A stretch of 6,650 nucleotides of DNA from Alphaproteobacteria bacterium UBA2964 (GTDB taxonomy: Bacteria > Pseudomonadota > Alphaproteobacteria > MPNO01 > UBA2964), in NCBI GenBank assembly GCA_002348425.1, contig DEBE01000047.1, positions 1 through 6,650 on the forward strand, in the 5' to 3' direction. A program made the position numbers and the translations under genes. A model generated the notes under the pieces. That model made no database searches. It was given only the letters and a program-made list of their open reading frames with translations, and was not told where the DNA came from. Shown here piece by piece: positions 1 through 5,289 of this stretch. Position 1 is the first letter of the stretch. The number at the start of each line of letters is the position of its first letter.

Positions 1-326
1 TTTTTTTTCTTACACATTGTACGAAAACCACGAGGTGTAAATCCGTCCACAGCCAGTACGATATATCCCCATTTTAAGAAACGTTTTATCCATGATGCGG
101 AGTTAGTCCTTAAATTGCCGGACCTAGTGTAAAGACCTGAACAGCCATGCATCATTACTATAGCGGGCGGTTTGCTAAAATTTTTTGGTTTAAATAACTC
201 GCCACGGATAACTGTTCTTTCATTATCTAAACTTCTGAATGTTACAACCTCTCCGGCATTCAGACAATTTTGCGACAGGATATAAAGACAAATAAATATA
301 AAAGTTGTTCCACTATATTTTGACAT
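1..326 (-). CDS. Dienelactone hydrolase family protein, exported (N-terminal part only)
   Basis: The leftward frame opens at the ATG complementary to 324-326 and stays open for 108 codons to the window edge, so the C-terminal part is missing. Residues 1 to about 24 look like a signal peptide: a short basic start (MSKYSG), a hydrophobic core (TFIFICLYIL) and a likely cut after LNA. Residues 55-64 read AIVMMHGCSG, the beta-strand plus HGxxG oxyanion turn of alpha/beta hydrolases of the dienelactone hydrolase type. They are followed by a WIKRFLKWGY helix and the VLAVDGFTPRGF strand-turn typical of that family. The catalytic Cys/Ser, Asp and His would lie beyond the edge and cannot be checked. 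Such enzymes hydrolyse esters or lactones; a periplasmic location is inferred from the signal peptide. It is divergent from zur and may share its control region. The family call is fairly sure; the substrate is unknown. Confidence 0.8.
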   Translation of the reverse strand, partial: MSKYSGTTFIFICLYILSQNCLNAGEVVTFRSLDNERTVIRGELFKPKNFSKPPAIVMMHGCSGLYTRSGNLRTNSASWIKRFLKWGYIVLAVDGFTPRGFRTMCKKK

Positions 327-346
327 TGCACTATTTATTTTACTTT

Positions 347-378
347 AAGAATATAAATTCTTCGGGTTAAACGAACCC
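347..378. repeat. Two adjacent short inverted repeats upstream of the hydrolase gene
   Basis: Two perfect short palindromes lie almost back to back. AAGAAT-ATAA-ATTCTT is at 347-362, and GGGTT-AAACG-AACCC is at 364-378. They sit 21 to 52 bases upstream of the start of the leftward hydrolase gene, where its promoter should be. On the minus strand, TATATT (complement of 350-355) could serve as a -10 box, but I see no convincing -35 box. They may be operator half-sites or 5' leader hairpins; this is inference only, and short AT-rich palindromes can arise by chance. Confidence 0.3.
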
Positions 379-404
379 AATAAAGCCTGTAAATGTTTTT
401 TGGC

Positions 405-437
405 CAAGAAAACTTTTTTGAAGCAAAAGTTTTCTTG
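405..437. repeat. Perfect 13-bp inverted repeat with 7-nt loop, in the zur promoter region
   Basis: The left arm CAAGAAAACTTTT (405-417) is the exact reverse complement of the right arm AAAAGTTTTCTTG (425-437), around the loop TTGAAGC (418-424). The hairpin lies between two divergent genes, so it does not end either of them, and no T-run follows it on either strand. This makes a classical terminator unlikely. It covers the expected -35 position of zur, and its last base is the first base of the Zur-box-like core. It could be an operator for a second regulator, a cruciform-forming site, or one copy of a dispersed palindromic repeat. The structure is certain; the function is not known. Confidence 0.6.
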
Positions 438-444
438 ATATAAT
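416..444 (+). promoter_or_regulatory. Probable sigma-70-type promoter of the zur-znuC-znuB operon
   Basis: A perfect -10 hexamer TATAAT lies at 439-444, 28 bases before the chosen zur ATG, which would leave a leader of roughly 20 bases. The -35 element is weak: TTTTGA at 416-421 gives 17-bp spacing, and TTGAAG at 418-423 gives 15-bp spacing. Both lie inside the 13-bp inverted repeat. A poor -35 box beside a perfect -10 box would suit a regulated promoter, but no transcription start is known. Confidence 0.5.
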
Positions 445-453
445 ATAACGTTA
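437..453. promoter_or_regulatory. Candidate Zur operator (Zur box)
   Basis: The 13 bases GATATAATATAAC (437-449) match 12 of 13 positions of the core of the gammaproteobacterial Zur consensus as I recall it (GTTATA-N-TATAAC, central N at 443). The outer flanks match poorly, apart from two bases at 451-452. The site covers the TATAAT -10 box, so a bound dimer would block RNA polymerase. With zur and two zinc-uptake genes directly downstream, autoregulated repression in zinc-replete cells is the natural reading. TATA-rich sequence inflates chance matches, hence the moderate confidence. Confidence 0.5.
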
Positions 454-462
454 GGTATCATT

Positions 463-466
463 GGAG
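463..466 (+). promoter_or_regulatory. Ribosome binding site that decides the zur start
   Basis: GGAG at 463-466 is followed by a six-base spacer and the ATG at 473. The in-frame TTG at 461 overlaps this motif and has no Shine-Dalgarno sequence of its own, so the ATG is the better start. Confidence 0.6.
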
Positions 467-472
467 ACACCT

Positions 473-991
473 ATGAAGAAACTATATGAAAACACTGACG
501 TGATTAAGCCCTTTCAGCCAAAAGTCCATAATCACCAAGAGTGTATTTCTGAGGCAATAACAGCGGCGGGCCTTTTGTGTAAGAAAGAAGGTCTGACATT
601 TACGCCATTGCGTCGTAAAGTTTTAGAATTAGTGTGGTCGAGCCACGGATCGATTAAAGCTTATGAGTTGCTTGAAGGCTTGAGGAAAACTGGCCGTAAG
701 GCTGCTCCACCGACAGTTTACAGAGCCTTAGAGTTTTTACTGGAAAATGGACTTATTCATCGGATCGAGTCTCTCAATGCTTATGTAGGCTGTGGCGACC
801 CTAAACGCCGCCATGGTGGGCAATTTCTGATATGCCAAGACTGTAAAACTGTTGCAGAACTAGATGACAATGCTATTGCTCGAGCGGTAATAAGCCGGGC
901 CGATTCAATAGGTTTTACGGTCCATCAACAAACCGTGGAGGTGGTAGGAAAATGTGCTGATTGTGCCGCCGGATCCGAGAAGGCTCTTTAG
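473..991 (+). CDS. zur: Zinc uptake regulator Zur (Fur family repressor)
   Basis: This 172-residue, Fur-sized cytoplasmic repressor is predicted to bind Zn(II) and shut off zinc uptake genes. An N-terminal His/Cys patch (HNHQEC, about 19-24) resembles that of many Zur proteins. A winged-helix DNA-binding domain covers about residues 42-98, with TPLRRKVLELVW and the recognition-helix region PPTVYRALEFLLENGLIHRI. H114 lies in RRHGG. Two structural-zinc pairs follow, CQDC (121-124) and CADC (161-164), the usual Fur/Zur arrangement. Fur, Mur and Nur are alternatives, but the zinc ABC genes directly downstream favour Zur. It is the first gene of the operon. The candidate Zur box upstream implies autoregulation, and the gene ends one base before the preferred znuC start. 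I chose ATG 473 because of its ribosome binding site; a TTG at 461 would add four residues. Confidence 0.92.
   Translation: MKKLYENTDVIKPFQPKVHNHQECISEAITAAGLLCKKEGLTFTPLRRKVLELVWSSHGSIKAYELLEGLRKTGRKAAPPTVYRALEFLLENGLIHRIESLNAYVGCGDPKRRHGGQFLICQDCKTVAELDDNAIARAVISRADSIGFTVHQQTVEVVGKCADCAAGSEKAL
978..983 (+). promoter_or_regulatory. Ribosome binding site for the preferred znuC start, inside the end of zur
   Basis: AGAAGG at 978-983 lies nine bases before TTG 993. A competing site, GGAGGTGG at 937-944 with GTAGGA near 944-949, precedes GTG 954. Both sites lie inside zur, so the two genes are probably coupled in translation. Confidence 0.4.
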
Positions 992-992
992 C

Positions 993-1772
993 TTGGCTGA
1001 CGGGGCGCTTATTCGCGCGACAGAAGTTACAGTTAACAGGGGCGGCAAGCCGGTTGTTGATAAAATTAATCTAGTTGTACATCCTGGTGAAATTTTAACA
1101 TTGGTGGGTCCCAATGGTGCAGGTAAAACTACACTAATTAATGCTATTCTTAATTTGACAAAATGTGATGGTGGTTTGGTTGAAAAAAAACCAGGTCTGG
1201 TGGTTGGCTATGTACCACAAAATCTTGAAATTGATCCCACACTACCAATCGATGTAAGGCGATTTCTTTATCTCGGGACTAAGAAAAAAATACAGGATTT
1301 GGAACTAGTTCTCGAAGAGGTAGGATTTACTGCTTCTATAACTAATCCTTTGCAGGGTCTTTCAGGGGGAGAATTACGACGGGTATTGTTGGCTAGGGCT
1401 TTAATTCGGGATCCGGATTTACTAGTCTTAGATGAGCCCACCGCTGGTATTGATTATATGGGGCAGGGCCAACTCTTTGAGCTGATTAGAACCATTCGTG
1501 ATCGTCGCAATTGCGGTGTATTATTAGTTTCCCATAATCTACACTTGGTGATGGCGGCGACGGATCACGTGATTTGTCTTAACACTCATGTCTGCTGTGA
1601 AGGAAAACCCGATTTAGTTACCCGTGACCCAGCATATATGCAAATTTTTGGAGAAGATACTGTAAATCCGGCAATGGCGTTTTACACGCACAAACATGAT
1701 CACCTACATGATCATACTGGAGCTCCTGTTCCGGTCAGGGAAAAGCAAACGCATGGCGACGCCAATGGATGA
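993..1772 (+). CDS. znuC: Zinc ABC transporter ATP-binding protein ZnuC
   Basis: This is the cytoplasmic ATPase that powers high-affinity zinc import with ZnuB and a periplasmic ZnuA. With the TTG start it has 259 residues, near the family length. All ABC motifs are intact: Walker A GPNGAGKTT (39-47), Q-loop Q76 in GYVPQ, signature LSGGE (123-127), Walker B LLVLDEP (143-149), and switch His in LLVSHN (H181). The C-terminal tail carries the His-rich run THKHDHLHDH (about 232-241), common in ZnuC and probably zinc-binding; it separates this protein from generic or manganese ABC ATPases. The start is uncertain. GTG 954 would add 13 residues and overlap zur by 38 bases, but ZnuC proteins usually begin shortly before the VNRGGKPVVD-like strand, which favours TTG 993. 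The 3' end overlaps znuB. Confidence 0.92.
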   Translation: MADGALIRATEVTVNRGGKPVVDKINLVVHPGEILTLVGPNGAGKTTLINAILNLTKCDGGLVEKKPGLVVGYVPQNLEIDPTLPIDVRRFLYLGTKKKIQDLELVLEEVGFTASITNPLQGLSGGELRRVLLARALIRDPDLLVLDEPTAGIDYMGQGQLFELIRTIRDRRNCGVLLVSHNLHLVMAATDHVICLNTHVCCEGKPDLVTRDPAYMQIFGEDTVNPAMAFYTHKHDHLHDHTGAPVPVREKQTHGDANG

Positions 1773-2559
1773 TTTTCTTTTATTAGCATTGGCTGCTGGA
1801 TTCGGTGTGACGATGGTTGCAGGTCCGTTGGGTTGTTTTATGGTCTGGCGAAGAATGTCGTATTTTGGTGCAACACTTTCGCATTCTGCACTTCTTGGAG
1901 TGGCGTTAGGCATTCTGCTTGGTATTAATATGTTGGTGGGAGTGATTGGGGTTTGTCTAGCGATTGCAATGACCCTCTATGCAATTGAGTCTGATTATAG
2001 GTTTGCGGCAGACACGATACTTGGCATTTTAGCTCATGGAATATTAGCACTAGGATTAGTGGTAGTAGCCTCTCTCGAAAATGTCACCATAAATCTAATG
2101 GGGTATTTATTTGGAGATATTTTAGCAGTAGCACCCTTTGACTTAGTATGGGTTTATGGTGGAGGAGCTTTTTGCCTCGTGTTGTTGAGCTTTATATGGC
2201 GCGGGTTGTTGTCAATGACTGTACATGAAGGCCTCGCTTTTGTTGACGGAATAGAAGTAAGTAAAATTAGATTAATATTTATGTTAATGATTGCGTTCGT
2301 GATAGCAATCTCAATGAAAATAGTTGGGATTTTGCTTGTAATTTCTCTATTGATCATTCCACCGGCGACGGCGAGAATATTTGCCCGAACGCCTGAGCAG
2401 ATGGCTTTTTACGCGGTGCTTTTGGGTTGGGTAGCGGTGTTAGGAGGGTTGAGTGCTTCTGCGAATTTTGATGTTCCTGCTGGTCCTTCGATTGTCGTTG
2501 TTTCTATGCTTATATTTTTCCTTGCGGCTATGCCTGGGTTGGCAAAGGGTCGGATGTAA
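1753..2559 (+). CDS. znuB: Zinc ABC transporter permease ZnuB
   Basis: This is the inner-membrane permease of the zinc importer, ABC-3 family, 268 residues and almost wholly hydrophobic. The N-terminus has the family pattern VAGPLGCFMVWRRMSYFG followed by LSHSALLGVALG, the most recognisable ZnuB stretch. Hydrophobic segments lie at about 5-30, 44-78, 87-107, 111-149, 171-206, 214-234 and 241-260, and some of the longer ones must cross twice. ISLLIIPPATARIFA (about 197-210) is the conserved loop and helix near the ATPase contact. I chose ATG 1753, which overlaps znuC by 20 bases and has a weak AGGG at 1737-1740. ATG 1765 (MDDF) resembles many ZnuB starts and is a good alternative. An upstream ATG at 1696 would add a non-family stretch read out of znuC. 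It is the last gene of the operon. Confidence 0.93.
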   Translation: MATPMDDFLLLALAAGFGVTMVAGPLGCFMVWRRMSYFGATLSHSALLGVALGILLGINMLVGVIGVCLAIAMTLYAIESDYRFAADTILGILAHGILALGLVVVASLENVTINLMGYLFGDILAVAPFDLVWVYGGGAFCLVLLSFIWRGLLSMTVHEGLAFVDGIEVSKIRLIFMLMIAFVIAISMKIVGILLVISLLIIPPATARIFARTPEQMAFYAVLLGWVAVLGGLSASANFDVPAGPSIVVVSMLIFFLAAMPGLAKGRM

Positions 2560-2588
2560 ATTCGAGTTAAATCAAAAATGTTAAAAGC

Positions 2589-2620
2589 AAAGTTATATGT
2601 TAAACTTGATAATTAACTTT
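2589..2620. repeat. AT-rich inverted repeat between znuB and the UbiD-family gene
   Basis: AAAGTTA (2589-2595) pairs with TAACTTT (2614-2620), with a smaller nested pair GTTAA/TTAAC (2599-2603 and 2613-2617). It lies in the 86-bp gap after znuB. A weak terminator or an operator for the downstream gene is possible, but the stem is AT-only apart from one G-C pair and no T-run follows. The gap also holds TTGATA at 2606-2611, a possible -35 box, with no good -10 box at the right distance. Confidence 0.2.
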
Positions 2621-2645
2621 ATATCTTTAGTAACGGAATTTTGAA

Positions 2646-4046
2646 ATGAACAAAGACCTAAGATCTTTCATAGGGGAAGCGCGCCAACTAGGATCAGCAT
2701 TTTACGCTAATGTATCAAGGCCCGTTAATCCAATTTTTGAACCTTGCGTAATACAACAAAAGTTGGCAGCAGAGGGACGCTATCCAGTAATTCGTTGTGA
2801 GAAGGTCAATGGTTCTGAATATCCTCTAGTTACTAATATTTTTGGAAATTATGATCTTCTTGGACTTGCACTGGGTGTAGATCCTATGGAGCCTAAAAGT
2901 GCGATTTTACAGCGCTTTATTCAAGGGGAGGCTAACCCCATTCCTACTAAAACTGTGCAGCGTGCGGACGCCCCGGTAAAACAACGTATTTTCATAAATG
3001 AAGATGTCGACCTATCGAAATTACCCATCATACATCATGCCGAGAATGATTCTGGTAAATATATCACAGTTGGGGTTTTAGTCGTCAAAGACCCAGACAC
3101 CGGTGTGCTTAATGCAGGAATGTATCGCCATGAATTGCAAGGAAAAAATTTGCTTGGCTGTATGTTTAATCCGGCCCATCACGGTGGCTACATATATCGG
3201 CGCTACAAAGAACTTAACAAGCGCATGGAAGCAGTCCTATTTTTAGGTCATCATCCTGCGGCTCTTATTGGGAGCTTGTGTGAGGGGCCAATGGATTTAA
3301 GCGAACTGGATGTAATGGGAGGAATGTTGGGTGAGCCACTAGAGGTTGTTGATGGTGAAACCGTTGATATTCCCGTACCAGCTTTTGCAGAAATTGCAAT
3401 TGAGGGCTATTTAGATCCTTCCAATGAAACTAAAGATGGTCCTTTTGCAGAGTTCACAGGGTATTATGGTCCTGCAAAAGATCCAGTGGGCATGATGAAT
3501 GTCACAGCGGTTACAATGCGAGAAGATGCAATATATCATGACCTAGATCCTGCCCATCAGGAACATAACTTAGCTGGTACATTGAGTCTTGAGAGTACAG
3601 TGTATGATAACGTTAAACATCTTTGTCCGACTGTTACTGGGGTCTATATGCCAGTTTCCGGATCATGCCGATTTACCGTCTATGTCTCGTTAAAGAAAAG
3701 AGTGCCCGGAGAGGGTAAATCCGCGGGTATGGCGGCGTTGACAGCAAACCCAAATATAAAAATAGCTATTGTAGTGGACGATGACATCGACATTTACGAT
3801 GAACAAAAGGTATTGTGGGCAATTGCCACCACTTTTGAAGCGGACAGGGATATGGCAATAATACCGAACGCTATGGGATCTCATTTAAATCCAGCGGCAT
3901 ATGGAGAGGTGCGCACCGAATCGGGCCCCATGAATACAAAAGTAATCATTGATGCAACACGACCGGCAACTCTTCATTTTGAGGAGCCCATCAAGCCGCC
4001 AAGGGAGGTATGGGAGAAAATTAATTTGGAAGAATACCTAGATTAG
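2646..4046 (+). CDS. UbiD family (de)carboxylase, prenylated-FMN dependent
   Basis: This 466-residue cytoplasmic enzyme is predicted to add or remove CO2 on an aromatic or alpha,beta-unsaturated acid using prenyl-FMN made by a UbiX partner, which is not in the window. UbiD landmarks run in order: KLPIIHHAENDSGKYIT (about 125-141); NAGMYR (156-161), where N156 and R161 match the N168/R173 pair of Aspergillus Fdc1; HHGG (178-181); GEPLEVVDGETVDIPVPAFAEI (229-250); DGPFAEFTGYYG (264-275); and the C-terminal VDDDIDIYDEQKVLWAIAT (377-395). E269 corresponds to the catalytic Fdc1 E282, but the position of E277 is Asp (D264). GGA at 2635-2637 supports the ATG. It is probably a catabolic paralogue rather than the ubiquinone enzyme, judging from its neighbours. 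Its stop interlocks with that of the convergent dehydrogenase gene. Confidence 0.9.
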   Translation: MNKDLRSFIGEARQLGSAFYANVSRPVNPIFEPCVIQQKLAAEGRYPVIRCEKVNGSEYPLVTNIFGNYDLLGLALGVDPMEPKSAILQRFIQGEANPIPTKTVQRADAPVKQRIFINEDVDLSKLPIIHHAENDSGKYITVGVLVVKDPDTGVLNAGMYRHELQGKNLLGCMFNPAHHGGYIYRRYKELNKRMEAVLFLGHHPAALIGSLCEGPMDLSELDVMGGMLGEPLEVVDGETVDIPVPAFAEIAIEGYLDPSNETKDGPFAEFTGYYGPAKDPVGMMNVTAVTMREDAIYHDLDPAHQEHNLAGTLSLESTVYDNVKHLCPTVTGVYMPVSGSCRFTVYVSLKKRVPGEGKSAGMAALTANPNIKIAIVVDDDIDIYDEQKVLWAIATTFEADRDMAIIPNAMGSHLNPAAYGEVRTESGPMNTKVIIDATRPATLHFEEPIKPPREVWEKINLEEYLD

Positions 4047-5227
4047 GAATTTAGTGGATTGTTCCAAATAACATCATCATTTATCTCGGTAACACGTTGG
4101 GTGCCGATATATGCCATAGTTCTTTTCATCTCATCTTTTAACAAACTAATAGCTTTAACCGCTCCGGCTTCACCCCCTGCGGCTGTACCGTAGAGAGTTG
4201 CGCGGCCGGCAAGTACAGCATCGGCGCCTAGTGCTAAACATTTCACGATATCACTGCCCCGCCTAATACCGCTATCAACAATAACCGTCATTTTTCCATT
4301 CACTGCTCTTACAATTTCAGGCAGTACTTGCACGGGTGCGGGGGCGCTATCCATGTTTCGTCCACCGTGATTTGATATGACGATGCCATCAACTCCGTGT
4401 TCAATAGCTTCGGCAGCATCGTCAGGCCGCATAATTCCTTTAATAAGAAGCTTTCCTGGAAAAATATCGCGTAGGCGGTCGACGTCATCCCAGGACAGTT
4501 TATCCGCCCGTTTTGTCGTTGGTTTTTTATTTTCTAATTTTGAAACATTACCAGTTATTGGCATCTGATAGCCTTTGGGATAGTTGACATGTCGTGGCAT
4601 GCCACCGTTTAAAAAATATCGTCCCATAACGCATGATAACCAAACGGGGTGAATCAACATATCGATTACTGACTTTGTATTTAAAACATAAGGAGTAGCA
4701 AATCCGTTGCGCAGATTGTGCTCTCGATTTGCGCCATGACCAATATCGACAGTCCAAAGTAATGCCTCAAAACCATTTCTCGCCGCTTTTTTTACCAATT
4801 CATCCGAATAGTCTTTTTCTTTCCACATGTATAGCTGCATCCAAAGCCTTCCACCCGCTTCATTAGCCAGTTTTTCCATGGGAGTATTTGACCCAGTTGC
4901 TAGAGTAAAAGGGACCCCAGCCCTTGCTGCTGCCTTGGCTAGTTCAAACTCACCTTCATACCAAGCTAAACCGGCTGTTCCCGTTGGTGCTATTGCTAAG
5001 GGCATCGCGGCAGGACGATCAAAAATATTGGAGTCTAGTTTCACATCCGAAATATCGGTAATTACCTTATTAAGTAACTTTATTTCTCTCATAACATTTA
5101 GATTATTACTTAGAGACATCATGTCCTCGGTGCCTTTGTCAATATAGTCAAAGACACCCTTTGGAAGACGTTTCTTTGCGACGTTTCTAAGGTCCGCAAT
5201 ATTATAACAATGGTCTAATTGGCTCAT
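4043..5227 (-). CDS. FMN-dependent alpha-hydroxy-acid dehydrogenase/oxidase
   Basis: This 394-residue member of the lactate/mandelate dehydrogenase, glycolate oxidase and lactate oxidase family should oxidise an alpha-hydroxy acid to the 2-keto acid. By alignment to spinach glycolate oxidase the active-site set is complete: Y28 (FDYIDKGTED), Y133 (QLYMWK), D161 (TVD), R168 (NRE), K263 (LLIKGIM), catalytic H287 and R290 in the signature SNHGGRNMD (285-293). The FMN phosphate-binding part DSGIRRGSD (318-326) and AGRATLYG (340-347) are also present. Residues about 185-210, rich in hydrophobic and Trp residues, lie where membrane-bound members have an anchoring insertion, so membrane association is possible. 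The upstream GGGAAAG (complement of 5233-5239) is a good ribosome binding site. It is the last gene of the leftward set, 62 bp after the amidohydrolase. Lactate, mandelate or another hydroxy acid cannot be told apart here. Confidence 0.9.
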   Translation of the reverse strand: MSQLDHCYNIADLRNVAKKRLPKGVFDYIDKGTEDMMSLSNNLNVMREIKLLNKVITDISDVKLDSNIFDRPAAMPLAIAPTGTAGLAWYEGEFELAKAAARAGVPFTLATGSNTPMEKLANEAGGRLWMQLYMWKEKDYSDELVKKAARNGFEALLWTVDIGHGANREHNLRNGFATPYVLNTKSVIDMLIHPVWLSCVMGRYFLNGGMPRHVNYPKGYQMPITGNVSKLENKKPTTKRADKLSWDDVDRLRDIFPGKLLIKGIMRPDDAAEAIEHGVDGIVISNHGGRNMDSAPAPVQVLPEIVRAVNGKMTVIVDSGIRRGSDIVKCLALGADAVLAGRATLYGTAAGGEAGAVKAISLLKDEMKRTMAYIGTQRVTEINDDVIWNNPLNS

Positions 5228-5289
5228 TTATACTTTCCCAAATAATATATGTAGTGAATAATTGATTTGCGGTCAGGACAATCTGTTTT

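Noticed and set aside
405..437. Reading the 13-bp inverted repeat as a rho-independent terminator
   Set aside because: It lies between two divergent gene starts, the stem is AT-rich and neither strand has a T-run after it.
905..1114. Leftward 69-codon open frame over the zur/znuC junction
   Set aside because: It lies opposite two well-supported genes, its product resembles no family, and it has no ribosome binding site of note.
1704..1913. Leftward open frame opposite the znuC/znuB junction
   Set aside because: Antisense shadow of conserved ZnuB coding sequence with a low-complexity, non-family product.
2154..2357. Leftward open frame inside znuB
   Set aside because: Ile/Asn-rich translation is what the reverse strand of a membrane-protein gene gives; no independent support.
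2560..2645. A clear terminator or promoter between znuB and the UbiD-family gene
   Set aside because: Only AT-rich partial palindromes and an isolated TTGATA are visible; none has the partner element needed for a firm call.
3690..3884. Leftward open frame inside the UbiD-family gene
   Set aside because: Fully inside a conserved coding region, with no recognisable product.
4377..4568. Rightward open frame inside the hydroxy-acid dehydrogenase gene
   Set aside because: Opposes the active-site signature region of a strongly supported gene; product is Ser/Arg-rich noise.
4548..4757. Second leftward open frame inside the dehydrogenase gene
   Set aside because: Alternative frame of the same strand; the family motifs all lie in the longer frame.
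4827..5147. Rightward 106-codon open frame opposite the dehydrogenase gene
   Set aside because: The longest shadow frame, but it overlaps conserved flavoprotein sequence and shows no domain, ribosome binding site or promoter.
5228..5289. A separate promoter for the hydroxy-acid dehydrogenase in the 62-bp gap
   Set aside because: No convincing -35/-10 pair on the minus strand; read-through from the amidohydrolase is the simpler view.
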